This document shows positions 1 to 8,858 of a stretch of 26,929 nucleotides of DNA, one piece after another (the first letter of the stretch is position 1; every line of letters begins with the position of its first letter). The notes below the pieces were generated by a model. The model saw only the letters and a list, made by a program, of their open reading frames with translations. It searched no databases and was not told the origin of the DNA. A program made the translations under genes and the position numbers. Source of the DNA: an uncultured Bacillota bacterium (GTDB lineage: Bacteria > Bacillota_I > Bacilli_A > Izemoplasmatales > UBA1188); assembly GCA_937907585.1 (NCBI GenBank), contig CALCVH010000136.1:1-26929 (forward strand), given 5' to 3'.

Positions 1-85
1 TAATGTGTTGACTTGAAGCGCATTTATTAAATCCATCTTATTGTCCCCTCAAATATTATATTATCACAAAAAAGGAGTTTCAAAT

Positions 86-2155
86 ATGTTTGAAATAAAG
101 TTAGGAGATGCTTTAAACTATATAATTTTTAAAGTTGATGAAAAGAATTCTGTAATAATAGATAGGCTTTCAAATAATTTTAAAATGGATAATAATGTAC
201 TTGGAAATGATTATAAAAACTATATTACAGAAATTAATATAACAGGAAGATCAAACCATTTACATTTTTCACCTAGACATCTTGGAACAAGTGAAAGCGA
301 AAGTTTAAAATATGTTAAACATATATTTAGTAAAATAGAAAATAAACAGTTTTTAGATATAGTTCTTGAAAATGATTTAATTGGTGTCACAGTTCACTAT
401 GAATATAATGGTAAATCTAAAACTTTCAAAACATATACAACTGTTAAAAATATTTCTAATGATTCTATAAGTTTAGAATATGTTTCAATACTCGCTTTAT
501 ATGGCTTGCTTGGAAAAGATGAATATGATGATATATATCTAAACATTCCTAACAACGGATGGTATAATGAAGCTCAGTGGAAAAGACTCTCTTTAAGTGA
601 ATTAGGATTGTCTGCTGGACAAAAGTTTAAAACGATGAAGAGAGTTGTGATTAATAATAAAGGAACTTGGAGCACTAAGTGTTATGCGCCAATGGGAATA
701 CTTGAAAATCCTAAAACTAATTCATTTTTGATTTTTGAAATAGAATCTAACAACAACTGGTCGTATGAACTTGGAGACTTTTATAAAAGCGTAACATTAT
801 CTTTATCTGGACACAATTTTACAGATGATGGTTGGATAAAGAATCTAGAACCTAATCAAGAATTTACTACTTTTAATGCATCATTCAGCATGTGCAGTTC
901 ACTTGATGAATGTATGAAGAACATTACTGAATATAGAAGAAGTATTATAAGAAAGTCTAATGATTCAGTTGAAAACCCAATTATTTTTAATGAATATATG
1001 TTTGGTTCATGGAATGATCCAACAGAAGAAACCGCAAGAATTTACGCTCCATACGCAAAAGAAACAGGAGCCGAGTATTATGTTATCGATTGTGGCTGGC
1101 ATGATGATGAAAAAAATCCATTTTATCATATAGGCAAGTGGGAAGAATCTAAAACTAGATATCCAAACGGATTGAAAAATACTTTAGATTATATTAGAAG
1201 TTTAGGATTAAAAGTAGGGTTATGGCTTGAACCAGAAGTAGTTGGAACTTTTGGAGACGCAAAAAGTAGATATAGTGATGATCTATTCTTTAAAAGAAAT
1301 GGAAAAGTCGTTATTACTAGCGATAGATATCAATTTGATTTTAGAAATAAACAAGTTATTGAACATCTAAATAATGTGATTGATAGATTGATAAAAGAAT
1401 ATGATGTTAAATATTTTAAGTTTGATTATAATATCGAAGTTATAGATGGATCAGATGTAAATACAGAGTCTAGAAGCGAAGCATTAAGACAACATTCAGA
1501 AAAGGTGATTGAATGGATTAAAAATATTAGACTTAAATACAAAGACATAGTTATTGAGGATTGCGCATCTGGTGGAAACAAACTAGATTATCTAACTTTA
1601 AGTGTAGCGAATCTTGCGTCTACTTCAGATCAAGTCGATTATACAATATATCCGTATATAGTATCCAATATTTTATCTTTAGTTCTTCCTGAACAAGCTG
1701 GAATTTGGAGTTATCCTGTTTCAAATGTTCCAACTGATTTGATAGATAAAGAAAAAACTATTATGAATATGACAAACGCAATGATAGGAAGAATGCATCT
1801 ATCAAGTGAATTAAGAAAACTTGATAAAGAAAACTTTGATTTAGTAAAAGAAGGCAATGATTATTATAAATATCTTAATAAATATAAAATAGAATCATAT
1901 CCTTATTTCCCTATTGGTTTTTCTAAAATGGGAGATAAAGAATTATGTTATGGTTTAAAATCTGATAAAAAAGTATTCCTATTTGTATATACGTTTAATG
2001 GCGGAACTAAAGAATTTAGATTAGACTTAAACATCAAAGATTTAAAAGTATCTTATCCAACTAACAATGATGTATTAGTTAATTATGAAAATGGGATATT
2101 AAAAGTAAAATTCACTAATGAATTACAATCAAGAATTATTGAAATAGATTTATAG
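86..2155 (+). CDS. GH36 family alpha-galactosidase
   Basis: Cytosolic glycoside hydrolase of 689 residues, close to the usual GH36 length, with no signal peptide. The (beta/alpha)8 core motifs are readable in order: YYVIDCGWHDD, GLWLEPE, KYFKFDYN with the likely nucleophile Asp447, EDCASGG, and TSDQVD with the likely acid/base at Asp515 or Asp518. Family knowledge says GH36 enzymes release terminal alpha-1,6-galactose from raffinose-type sugars or galactosides. I chose ATG 86 because AAAGGAG lies 8 bases upstream; a TTG 15 codons earlier has no ribosome site. It is the first gene of a tightly packed sugar operon, so it probably acts on oligosaccharides brought in by the ABC transporter next to it. 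Exact linkage specificity, or an alpha-N-acetylgalactosaminidase activity, cannot be decided from sequence alone. Confidence 0.93.
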   Translation: MFEIKLGDALNYIIFKVDEKNSVIIDRLSNNFKMDNNVLGNDYKNYITEINITGRSNHLHFSPRHLGTSESESLKYVKHIFSKIENKQFLDIVLENDLIGVTVHYEYNGKSKTFKTYTTVKNISNDSISLEYVSILALYGLLGKDEYDDIYLNIPNNGWYNEAQWKRLSLSELGLSAGQKFKTMKRVVINNKGTWSTKCYAPMGILENPKTNSFLIFEIESNNNWSYELGDFYKSVTLSLSGHNFTDDGWIKNLEPNQEFTTFNASFSMCSSLDECMKNITEYRRSIIRKSNDSVENPIIFNEYMFGSWNDPTEETARIYAPYAKETGAEYYVIDCGWHDDEKNPFYHIGKWEESKTRYPNGLKNTLDYIRSLGLKVGLWLEPEVVGTFGDAKSRYSDDLFFKRNGKVVITSDRYQFDFRNKQVIEHLNNVIDRLIKEYDVKYFKFDYNIEVIDGSDVNTESRSEALRQHSEKVIEWIKNIRLKYKDIVIEDCASGGNKLDYLTLSVANLASTSDQVDYTIYPYIVSNILSLVLPEQAGIWSYPVSNVPTDLIDKEKTIMNMTNAMIGRMHLSSELRKLDKENFDLVKEGNDYYKYLNKYKIESYPYFPIGFSKMGDKELCYGLKSDKKVFLFVYTFNGGTKEFRLDLNIKDLKVSYPTNNDVLVNYENGILKVKFTNELQSRIIEIDL

Positions 2156-2165
2156 GAGGCGAATT

Positions 2166-3782
2166 ATGAAAAAGAGTATAAGTGCTTTTCTTGCATTAAT
2201 TATTTTATTTGTGTTATCTGGCTGTTTGGGAAAAAGACAAACAATTGCCCCAGAAAATAGTGAAAAGAAAACTATTTGGATAAGTTTGTTTTCGGGTGGC
2301 TTTGGAACAGGCTGGATGGATGAAGTTTTAAAAGACTACAATGCAACACAAGAAAAATTCTTTTTCAAAAGAGTTGACGATAACAAATTAAGCACTAAAG
2401 ATATCACTATAAGAGTTGAATCAGGTGTCAATAACGCTACATTATTTTTCGCTGATTCAAGCGATATAGATGAACTGATTTATGGTGATTATTTGCTTAA
2501 TTTAAATGATATTTATGAAACAAAAGAAAATGGTAAGACTTTAAAAGAAAGAATTTGGGATTATGATTTATTTAAAGAAGCTTATAGCGATAATAAAGGT
2601 AATCTATACGCCGTTCCTTTTACACAAGGTGTATGCGGTGTAATATATGACCATGATTTATTTACTCAATTAAATCTATTCTTAAAAGATTCAACAACTA
2701 GTAATGGATTAACTAAAGGGATGGATGGAATCGAAGGCACATATGATGATGGACTTCCTAAAACAATGTCTGAATTTGATCAATTGATTCAAACTCTTAA
2801 TAGAGCTTCTGTAATACCTTTTATATATTCTGACCTTTACGCAAATGATATGTTAGAACCAATCTGTGATATCGTTTGGGGAATGTATGATGGTAAAACA
2901 AATTATACAAACACATTATTATTTGATGGCGATTATACTGATCCTGAAACAGGAACTGTTACACATTTGACTCCTGAAACTGGATATAAAGTATATACAG
3001 ATAGGTTAGCGAAAGGAAAATATAAAGCCGTAGATTTCTTAAATACATATTTAGTTAATACTGGATATATCTGTAAAGGAATAGATGGATATTCTCATAC
3101 AGATACTCAAGGTAAATATGTACTAAGCCATAATGAAAATCCAATTGCGATGATTTTTGATGGTTCATGGTGGGAAAATGAAGCTAAACCATATTTTGCG
3201 GTAGACGTTAAAAGAAATGGTGAAGAATATGCGTATGGTAAGAGAGATTTTAGAATAATGCCTATCCCAGCATATGATGGACATTCAAGCGAATCTAATC
3301 AGAAATTCTATTTACCTACAAACTCAAATGGTTCAATTTTTGCGGTAAAGACAAAAGATGAAGAAGTTAACCAAGCAATGAAAGACTTTATTAAATATTT
3401 TACAACTAGTGAAGTATTAGCAAGATTCTCTATGTATAATTCAACAATGTTGCCTTATGACTATGAAATGAGTGAAGAACAAATAAATAAAATGACTAAG
3501 TTTGGTCAAAATTATTATGAAATCATTCATTCAAACAATGTTGAGATAATCAGACCTGATTTATTATATTCATTAAGTCCACTTTATTTAGCGACTGAAG
3601 CACCGGAAAGATTCTATGTGACTGTAAGTGGAAATAAGTATACAAGATTCTATGGAGCTTTAAAAGAGAATGGATATAAATCTTTAATAGACGCTTTGCC
3701 TAAGGTGTACAGTGAAACCACATGGAGAAATATGTATAACTCAGTAAAGGACTATTATGTAAATGGAACAGGCAATAGTTAA
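2166..3782 (+). CDS. ABC transporter sugar-binding lipoprotein
   Basis: Extracytoplasmic solute-binding protein of 538 residues. The N-terminus MKKSISAFLALIILFVLSGC is a lipoprotein signal with lipobox LSGC and lipid-attachment Cys20. The rest has the extended fold-type sequence of family 1 sugar-binding proteins, including an aromatic FDGSWW segment and a late FIKYFTTSEVLARF helix typical of these proteins. It is about 100 residues longer than common maltose-type binders, which may mean a larger ligand or an extra lobe. The AGGAGG site overlaps the stop of the alpha-galactosidase gene, and the 3' end overlaps the next permease by 20 bases, so it is co-expressed and probably translationally coupled. 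The ligand is inferred, from the operon, to be an alpha-galactoside or a galactose-containing oligosaccharide. Confidence 0.9.
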   Translation: MKKSISAFLALIILFVLSGCLGKRQTIAPENSEKKTIWISLFSGGFGTGWMDEVLKDYNATQEKFFFKRVDDNKLSTKDITIRVESGVNNATLFFADSSDIDELIYGDYLLNLNDIYETKENGKTLKERIWDYDLFKEAYSDNKGNLYAVPFTQGVCGVIYDHDLFTQLNLFLKDSTTSNGLTKGMDGIEGTYDDGLPKTMSEFDQLIQTLNRASVIPFIYSDLYANDMLEPICDIVWGMYDGKTNYTNTLLFDGDYTDPETGTVTHLTPETGYKVYTDRLAKGKYKAVDFLNTYLVNTGYICKGIDGYSHTDTQGKYVLSHNENPIAMIFDGSWWENEAKPYFAVDVKRNGEEYAYGKRDFRIMPIPAYDGHSSESNQKFYLPTNSNGSIFAVKTKDEEVNQAMKDFIKYFTTSEVLARFSMYNSTMLPYDYEMSEEQINKMTKFGQNYYEIIHSNNVEIIRPDLLYSLSPLYLATEAPERFYVTVSGNKYTRFYGALKENGYKSLIDALPKVYSETTWRNMYNSVKDYYVNGTGNS

Positions 3783-4704
3783 ACCGAAGAAGAAAAAGAA
3801 GAAAGATATAAAAAAGTCATTATTCTTGGTTACTATACTATTTTATCCGCTACTATTATTTGTTGTATTTTATGTAGTTGTAAATTTTAATTCTTTATTA
3901 TTATCATTTCAAAAATTAACACCTAATTATAAATTTGTGTTTAATGGTCTTGAAAACTATAAAAGATTATTTGAGGATATATTTTCTAGTAAAGATAGCT
4001 TAATTCTAGTATCTTTAAAGAATTCATTCTTGAGATTTATTATTATTACAGGTCTTGGAATGCCTCTAAATATATTATTTTCATATTACGTATATAGAGG
4101 TTTCTTTGGAAGCAAAGTATTTAGAGTTATAGTAATGATTCCAACTGTTTTAAGTTCAATGTTGATGGCGTTATTTACTCAAAAATTTATTTATCTATTA
4201 CCAAATATTCTCAAAGCTATAGGAATTAGCGATTCATTTCCAAATTTAATTACCAATCAAAATACAGTGTTTATGACAACTACTCTCTATTCGCTTTGGG
4301 TTGGATTCTCTATGGCTTTAATAGTATATCCAAACCAAATGGTTTCGATAGATGATGAAATAATAGAATCTGCGACATTAGATGGAGCGACACACTTACA
4401 AATATTGTGGCACATAATCATTCCGTTAATTGTTCCAACTCTTACAACGTTTATGGTAACTGGTGTAGCTGGTATATTAGGAGATATTGGACCATTATAT
4501 ACTTTCTTTGGACTAGATGCGTCTAAACAATCAAGCTTAATAGGATATATTATTTATCAATATACTTTAAAATTTGGAAAAGCACAGTATGGATATGTTT
4601 CAGCACTTGGAACTATCGCTACTGTAATAGCGTTCCCTTTAACTCTTTTAACTAAATGGATTATGGAAAGATTTGATCCATATGAGGAAAGGAGGAAAAG
4701 ATGA
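3763..4704 (+). CDS. Sugar ABC transporter permease, MalF/UgpA type
   Basis: Inner-membrane permease of 313 residues with about six hydrophobic segments. After a very basic N-terminus (KPKKKKKKDIKK) the first transmembrane helix begins near residue 20. The EAA loop that contacts the ATPase is visible around residues 203-224 (ESATLDGATHLQILWHIIIP), with the conserved Gly of the DGA core. The start lies 20 bases inside the upstream binding-protein gene, and the end overlaps the next permease by 4 bases (ATGA), which implies translational coupling. No ATP-binding subunit is encoded nearby; in Firmicutes such systems usually share a distant MsmX/MalK-type ATPase. Confidence 0.93.
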   Translation: MEQAIVKPKKKKKKDIKKSLFLVTILFYPLLLFVVFYVVVNFNSLLLSFQKLTPNYKFVFNGLENYKRLFEDIFSSKDSLILVSLKNSFLRFIIITGLGMPLNILFSYYVYRGFFGSKVFRVIVMIPTVLSSMLMALFTQKFIYLLPNILKAIGISDSFPNLITNQNTVFMTTTLYSLWVGFSMALIVYPNQMVSIDDEIIESATLDGATHLQILWHIIIPLIVPTLTTFMVTGVAGILGDIGPLYTFFGLDASKQSSLIGYIIYQYTLKFGKAQYGYVSALGTIATVIAFPLTLLTKWIMERFDPYEERRKR

Positions 4705-5603
4705 AAAGCGGTAAGAAGTTATCTGCCCTATCAGATAAAATTGTATTCATCACTGTTGGAATTGTAATTCTACTTTATAGCATATCTTTATTAATACCTA
4801 TATTAGTTACAATCAATACATCATTTAAAGATGCGTATGAATATATTATTGATCCAGTTAAAATCTCTAATCCAATCAAAGGTTTTTCAAATTATATTGA
4901 TGCGTTTAAATCAATAAAATACACTGTAGTGAACCAAACACTTGGTTATGAAATAACTTATGGAATAGGGGATATGATGATTTTCTCTATCGTGATAGCC
5001 TCAGTAACAGCGTTTATGAATGTATTTTTACCATCGCTAACTGCTTACGCTATCGCAAGATATGATTTCTGGGGCAAGAAAATAATATATCAAATAGCGA
5101 TACTCACAATGATTATTCCTATTATTGGTAACCTCGCAAGCAGTTTGTCTATTAGAATGCAGTTAGGAATATATGATAATATTATTCCATATCTATTAAC
5201 ATGTGGAAGCGGATTTGGTTTTAATTTTATCTTGCTTCATGGAGCTTTTAAAGCACTTCCTAAAGAATATCAAGAAGCTGCGTCTATGGATGGAGCTGGA
5301 CATTTTACTATAATGTTCAGAATATATTATCCTATGATGTTACCATTATTCTTTAGTTTATTTGTTCTTGGATTTGTTGGAGCTTGGAATGATTATATGG
5401 TAAACGTTGTATATCTACCAAGTTATCCTACTCTTGCGTATGGTGTTTATTATTTCCAACAGAATTCAACTTTAATGGGTGAAATACCTGAACCAACTAA
5501 ACAAGCTGGATTTATAATTATGGCTATTCCTACCACAATTATTTGGCTTGTATCACAAAAATTTATTGTCTCAAAAATGACAGTTGGAGGTCTCAAAGGG
5601 TAA
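4701..5603 (+). CDS. Sugar ABC transporter permease, MalG/UgpE type
   Basis: Second membrane subunit of the same importer, 300 residues and about six transmembrane helices. The EAA loop is clear near residues 189-212 (YQEAASMDGAGHFTIMFRIY followed by YPMMLPL). The GAWNDYMVNVVYL segment and the C-terminal IVSKMTVGGLKG are characteristic of MalG-type subunits, whose C-terminal tail reaches the ATPase. It starts inside the stop of the previous permease (ATGA), with GGAGG as ribosome site, and its own stop overlaps the next start by one base (TAATG). It pairs with the upstream permease to form the channel. Confidence 0.93.
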   Translation: MKSGKKLSALSDKIVFITVGIVILLYSISLLIPILVTINTSFKDAYEYIIDPVKISNPIKGFSNYIDAFKSIKYTVVNQTLGYEITYGIGDMMIFSIVIASVTAFMNVFLPSLTAYAIARYDFWGKKIIYQIAILTMIIPIIGNLASSLSIRMQLGIYDNIIPYLLTCGSGFGFNFILLHGAFKALPKEYQEAASMDGAGHFTIMFRIYYPMMLPLFFSLFVLGFVGAWNDYMVNVVYLPSYPTLAYGVYYFQQNSTLMGEIPEPTKQAGFIIMAIPTTIIWLVSQKFIVSKMTVGGLKG

Positions 5604-8600
5604 TGAAAAAATCTATATTATTCATCTTTATATTTGCGATTCTTATTGCGCTAACTTTAGTTCCGTTTAACGTTAGCGCAAGCTATTCAACAATAATTGA
5701 TTTTAAAGATGCGGAATATAAAGATTCATATTCAATTGGAGAAACTCTTTATATTAAAAAAATAGAAGCTTATGACGATAATGAACCTATTTTAGTTTAT
5801 GCGCAGCTTCAAAAATCTTTAGATGTTATTAAAGTATTTAATTTTTCTAGAGGAGATGAATCTTTTGTATTAACTCAAGAAGGCGATTATACTTTAGTTT
5901 ATATAGCTAAAGACACATACAATAAATACCATACAAAAAGTTATGAATTTAGTGTAGGAAACTTTGATTTTATTGATATTTCTTTTGAAAATGAATATTC
6001 GTTTAGTGAATTCGTTAATGTTAAAGCGAAAGCGATTATCGATTCGAAAAAGGTAGATTCTACTTATAAGGTTACTAGTCCAAGTGGACAAACTGTGGAA
6101 CTTGAAAATGGTGGATTTTATCCAAGAGAAGAGGGCGAATACACTATTGAATATACCGCAAAATCAGGCGATAAAGAACTTCACGACCATTTTACATTTA
6201 ACGCAATAGATAAAGGCATTACTGATTTATTTATAAAGGAAAAGGGTGTTAAGGATATAACAAGTAATGTAGATGCGCCAAGTTACGCAGTAAAAGGTAA
6301 TGGTGTTAGGATATCAACAAATAATGAGACTGCATATGTTAGATATAAAAATATAATCGATTTAAACTCTATCTCAAAAGAACAAAATATTATAAGAGTC
6401 CTTCCGCTTTCGACTGAAGACTATACTTTAACTGGTGAGATCCATGTTAGATTAATTGATATTTATGATGAAAATAATACCGTTGAATATTTTGCATATC
6501 CAATGTACTACCCATATTATCCAGGAAAGCCAGACTGGTCACACTGTTATGTAAACTATGATGGTAGAACTCTCGCAAGAAATAATGATGGTGATAATAA
6601 AGTTAGAAACAACTATGGTTCTACAATACCAGTTCACTTTAGCGGACAGATGCTTGATGGAACAATGAGAAGCGGTGTTGAATGGATAGAACTACAAGTT
6701 GACTATCCCGAAAGACAATTCTTATGTTTAGGATATGCGTTTAATCCAACTCAGTATTGTATTCTTGATACAGATGATTCAACACAAGTTGGACTAGGAA
6801 AAGAATGGAAAGGATTTACTACTGGCGAAGTATATATGGAAATATATTTTGTTGGTGAAGGTGAAAATAGCGCTATTCTAATATCAGAGATTGCTGGACA
6901 ATCACTTTCAGGAAACGAAATAAAAGACACTACTGAGCCATACATCTTAATTGATAAATATGATAAAGTAGCGCCTAATGGTTCAGTTGGAATTAGGTAT
7001 CAAGTTCCATCTATCCATAGTTTATTAGATCTAGTCGATGGAGTGCTAGATGAATCGACATTAACTGTAACAATAAATAGAAGAAAAGTCCTTGGTTACT
7101 ATGCTGATCCAATCGTCTTAAAAGATGATTTAAGTTTTATTCCAGATGAAGAAGGAGAATATACAATCACATATTCTATTAAAGATAAAACAGGTAATGA
7201 AAGAAACAAAACTTTAAAATTAAATGTTTTAGATAATAAAGAATTTAGTGTTGAAATCGATTCTTTAGATCGATATTCAATAGGTGAAAAATTCTATCTT
7301 CCAAAAGTAAATGTAAATTGTTATACAGATATAAAAGAAGAATTTGTATCATATTCATTTAATTCAGAAGAACTAGATAATGTCGCGTTAGATGAAGTGT
7401 CATTTAATAAAGAAGGAACTTTATTGATTAAATATAGATTTGTATCATATAGTGGTGATGTACTTGAGAATACTAAATCAATTGATATTGTAAAATCAAA
7501 TGTACCAATTATTGAATATGATACAGTTCCTGATTACGTATTAAAAGGAAAGACTCTATATCTACCAAGTTTTGATGCGATAGATTATTCAAAAGAAGAA
7601 TCTGATCCAAATAGATTCCCTACTAAATATTACCTAGTTAACGGCGTAAGAAAAGAATATACTGATAGAGAATATTTAGTTTCATCTTTAGATGATATTA
7701 ATATTAAATTATGTGCTGGTGAAGGAAAAAAAGAATTTAATGTAAAAGTAGTAGATGCTAAATATTTATCTGATTACTTTATTAAAGATAATGAAGTAGA
7801 AGAATTAAACTTAAAAGGTTATTTAGAATATAAATTTGATAAACCAACTAAATTTACTTTTGTAAATCCATTAATATCATCAAGTGCTTATGGCTTAAAC
7901 GTAAGTGTTGGACTCGATAGCGATTTAGATACAGATAAAAAGTTTAGAATTACATTTACGGACTCTATTCATAAAGAACTAAAAATTTATGTTGATTGTG
8001 AATATGTTAGTGGCAATTATTATATGACTCTTAATGGTGGTTCATTAAGAAAAGAAGCTAAAACATATATCAGCAATGGTAACCTCTATATGAGCCTAAC
8101 ATTAAACAATATCACATCAAGCATCACTGGAGCGTTCAATATAGAAACATATTCAAATGGAAAGACTTTTGATGGATTTAAATCTAATCTTGTTACTCTT
8201 GAGATTGAGTTTAGTGATATATCAAATAAAACTGGTTTATGTGTATATAATATTGGTGGTAAATCTTTTGAATCATATTTTAATGGTGACGTATTAGAAG
8301 AATATGATGATATTTCAATGCCAAATATTGTTTATTTATCATCTTTATACGAACAAGAAATAAAATATGAAAGTAAAATAATTGTTCCTAAAGCACAAAG
8401 TTATAGCGTATTAAGTGGAAGATATAGCGTTTTAGTGACTGCGATTTCTCCTAATGGAGGTGAAATATTTAAAGACTTGGATGCTTCAGTTGAACATGAA
8501 ATTACTCTAGATACATATGGCTCTTATTTTGTGAGATATACAGTTATTAGTTCATCTGGACTAAAGAGAAACTATAGTCATGAATTAGTTGTCTCAAAAG

Positions 8601-8857
8601 ATGAAACTCCAACATTTACTATGGATAAAGAATTTAAAAATTCATATTCAAAAGGAGAAGAAATTACTATTCCAGTCATTAGATCAATGGAAGAAATTGA
8701 TGTATTTATTACGATATCAACTCCTTATGGTAAATACATTAAAGTTGATGAAAATCAAAAAATCGTTTTGAACGAAACTGGTAATTATCTTGTTCAAGTA
8801 ATGATAAACAACAAATATCATTATTATGTTTATACTTATGAATTTGAGGTTAAGTAA
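5603..8857 (+). CDS. Large secreted multi-domain protein with Ig/cadherin-like and lectin-like modules
   Basis: Secreted protein of 1084 residues that I cannot assign to a named family. A signal peptide ends at about VSA26. About seven Ig/cadherin-like units follow, recognisable by a recurring YSIGE..hxhP opening and an EGEYTITYSIKDKTGN-type closing strand. Two longer modules of about 200 residues interrupt them (roughly residues 208-455 and 720-915). Their ends resemble each other (VYMEIYFVGEGENSAILISE against VTLEIEFSDISNKTGLCVYN, then AGQS/GGKS), so they are probably diverged copies, perhaps lectin-like sandwiches. There is no C-terminal anchor and no LPXTG. The start at 5603 overlaps the permease stop and is preceded by GGAGG; an in-frame start 60 bases upstream would lie inside the permease gene and break the signal peptide. 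Operon context suggests glycan binding at the surface; that is inference. Confidence 0.8.
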   Translation: MKKSILFIFIFAILIALTLVPFNVSASYSTIIDFKDAEYKDSYSIGETLYIKKIEAYDDNEPILVYAQLQKSLDVIKVFNFSRGDESFVLTQEGDYTLVYIAKDTYNKYHTKSYEFSVGNFDFIDISFENEYSFSEFVNVKAKAIIDSKKVDSTYKVTSPSGQTVELENGGFYPREEGEYTIEYTAKSGDKELHDHFTFNAIDKGITDLFIKEKGVKDITSNVDAPSYAVKGNGVRISTNNETAYVRYKNIIDLNSISKEQNIIRVLPLSTEDYTLTGEIHVRLIDIYDENNTVEYFAYPMYYPYYPGKPDWSHCYVNYDGRTLARNNDGDNKVRNNYGSTIPVHFSGQMLDGTMRSGVEWIELQVDYPERQFLCLGYAFNPTQYCILDTDDSTQVGLGKEWKGFTTGEVYMEIYFVGEGENSAILISEIAGQSLSGNEIKDTTEPYILIDKYDKVAPNGSVGIRYQVPSIHSLLDLVDGVLDESTLTVTINRRKVLGYYADPIVLKDDLSFIPDEEGEYTITYSIKDKTGNERNKTLKLNVLDNKEFSVEIDSLDRYSIGEKFYLPKVNVNCYTDIKEEFVSYSFNSEELDNVALDEVSFNKEGTLLIKYRFVSYSGDVLENTKSIDIVKSNVPIIEYDTVPDYVLKGKTLYLPSFDAIDYSKEESDPNRFPTKYYLVNGVRKEYTDREYLVSSLDDINIKLCAGEGKKEFNVKVVDAKYLSDYFIKDNEVEELNLKGYLEYKFDKPTKFTFVNPLISSSAYGLNVSVGLDSDLDTDKKFRITFTDSIHKELKIYVDCEYVSGNYYMTLNGGSLRKEAKTYISNGNLYMSLTLNNITSSITGAFNIETYSNGKTFDGFKSNLVTLEIEFSDISNKTGLCVYNIGGKSFESYFNGDVLEEYDDISMPNIVYLSSLYEQEIKYESKIIVPKAQSYSVLSGRYSVLVTAISPNGGEIFKDLDASVEHEITLDTYGSYFVRYTVISSSGLKRNYSHELVVSKDETPTFTMDKEFKNSYSKGEEITIPVIRSMEEIDVFITISTPYGKYIKVDENQKIVLNETGNYLVQVMINNKYHYYVYTYEFEVK

Positions 8858-8858
8858 T

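Noticed and set aside
8..36. TTGACT followed by TTGAAGCGC, resembling a -35 box and half of a LacI/CcpA-type operator.
   Set aside because: No acceptable -10 at 16-18 bases and the operator match is only a half-site lacking symmetry; upstream context is missing.
41..85. Upstream TTG start that lengthens the alpha-galactosidase by 15 residues.
   Set aside because: No ribosome site before it, no similarity in the extra residues, and ATG 86 has AAAGGAG at proper distance.
3763..3830. A/G-rich lysine run at the start of the first permease as a slippage or frameshift site.
   Set aside because: The run is broken by G at regular codon positions and the frame is intact; the 20-base overlap is ordinary coupling.
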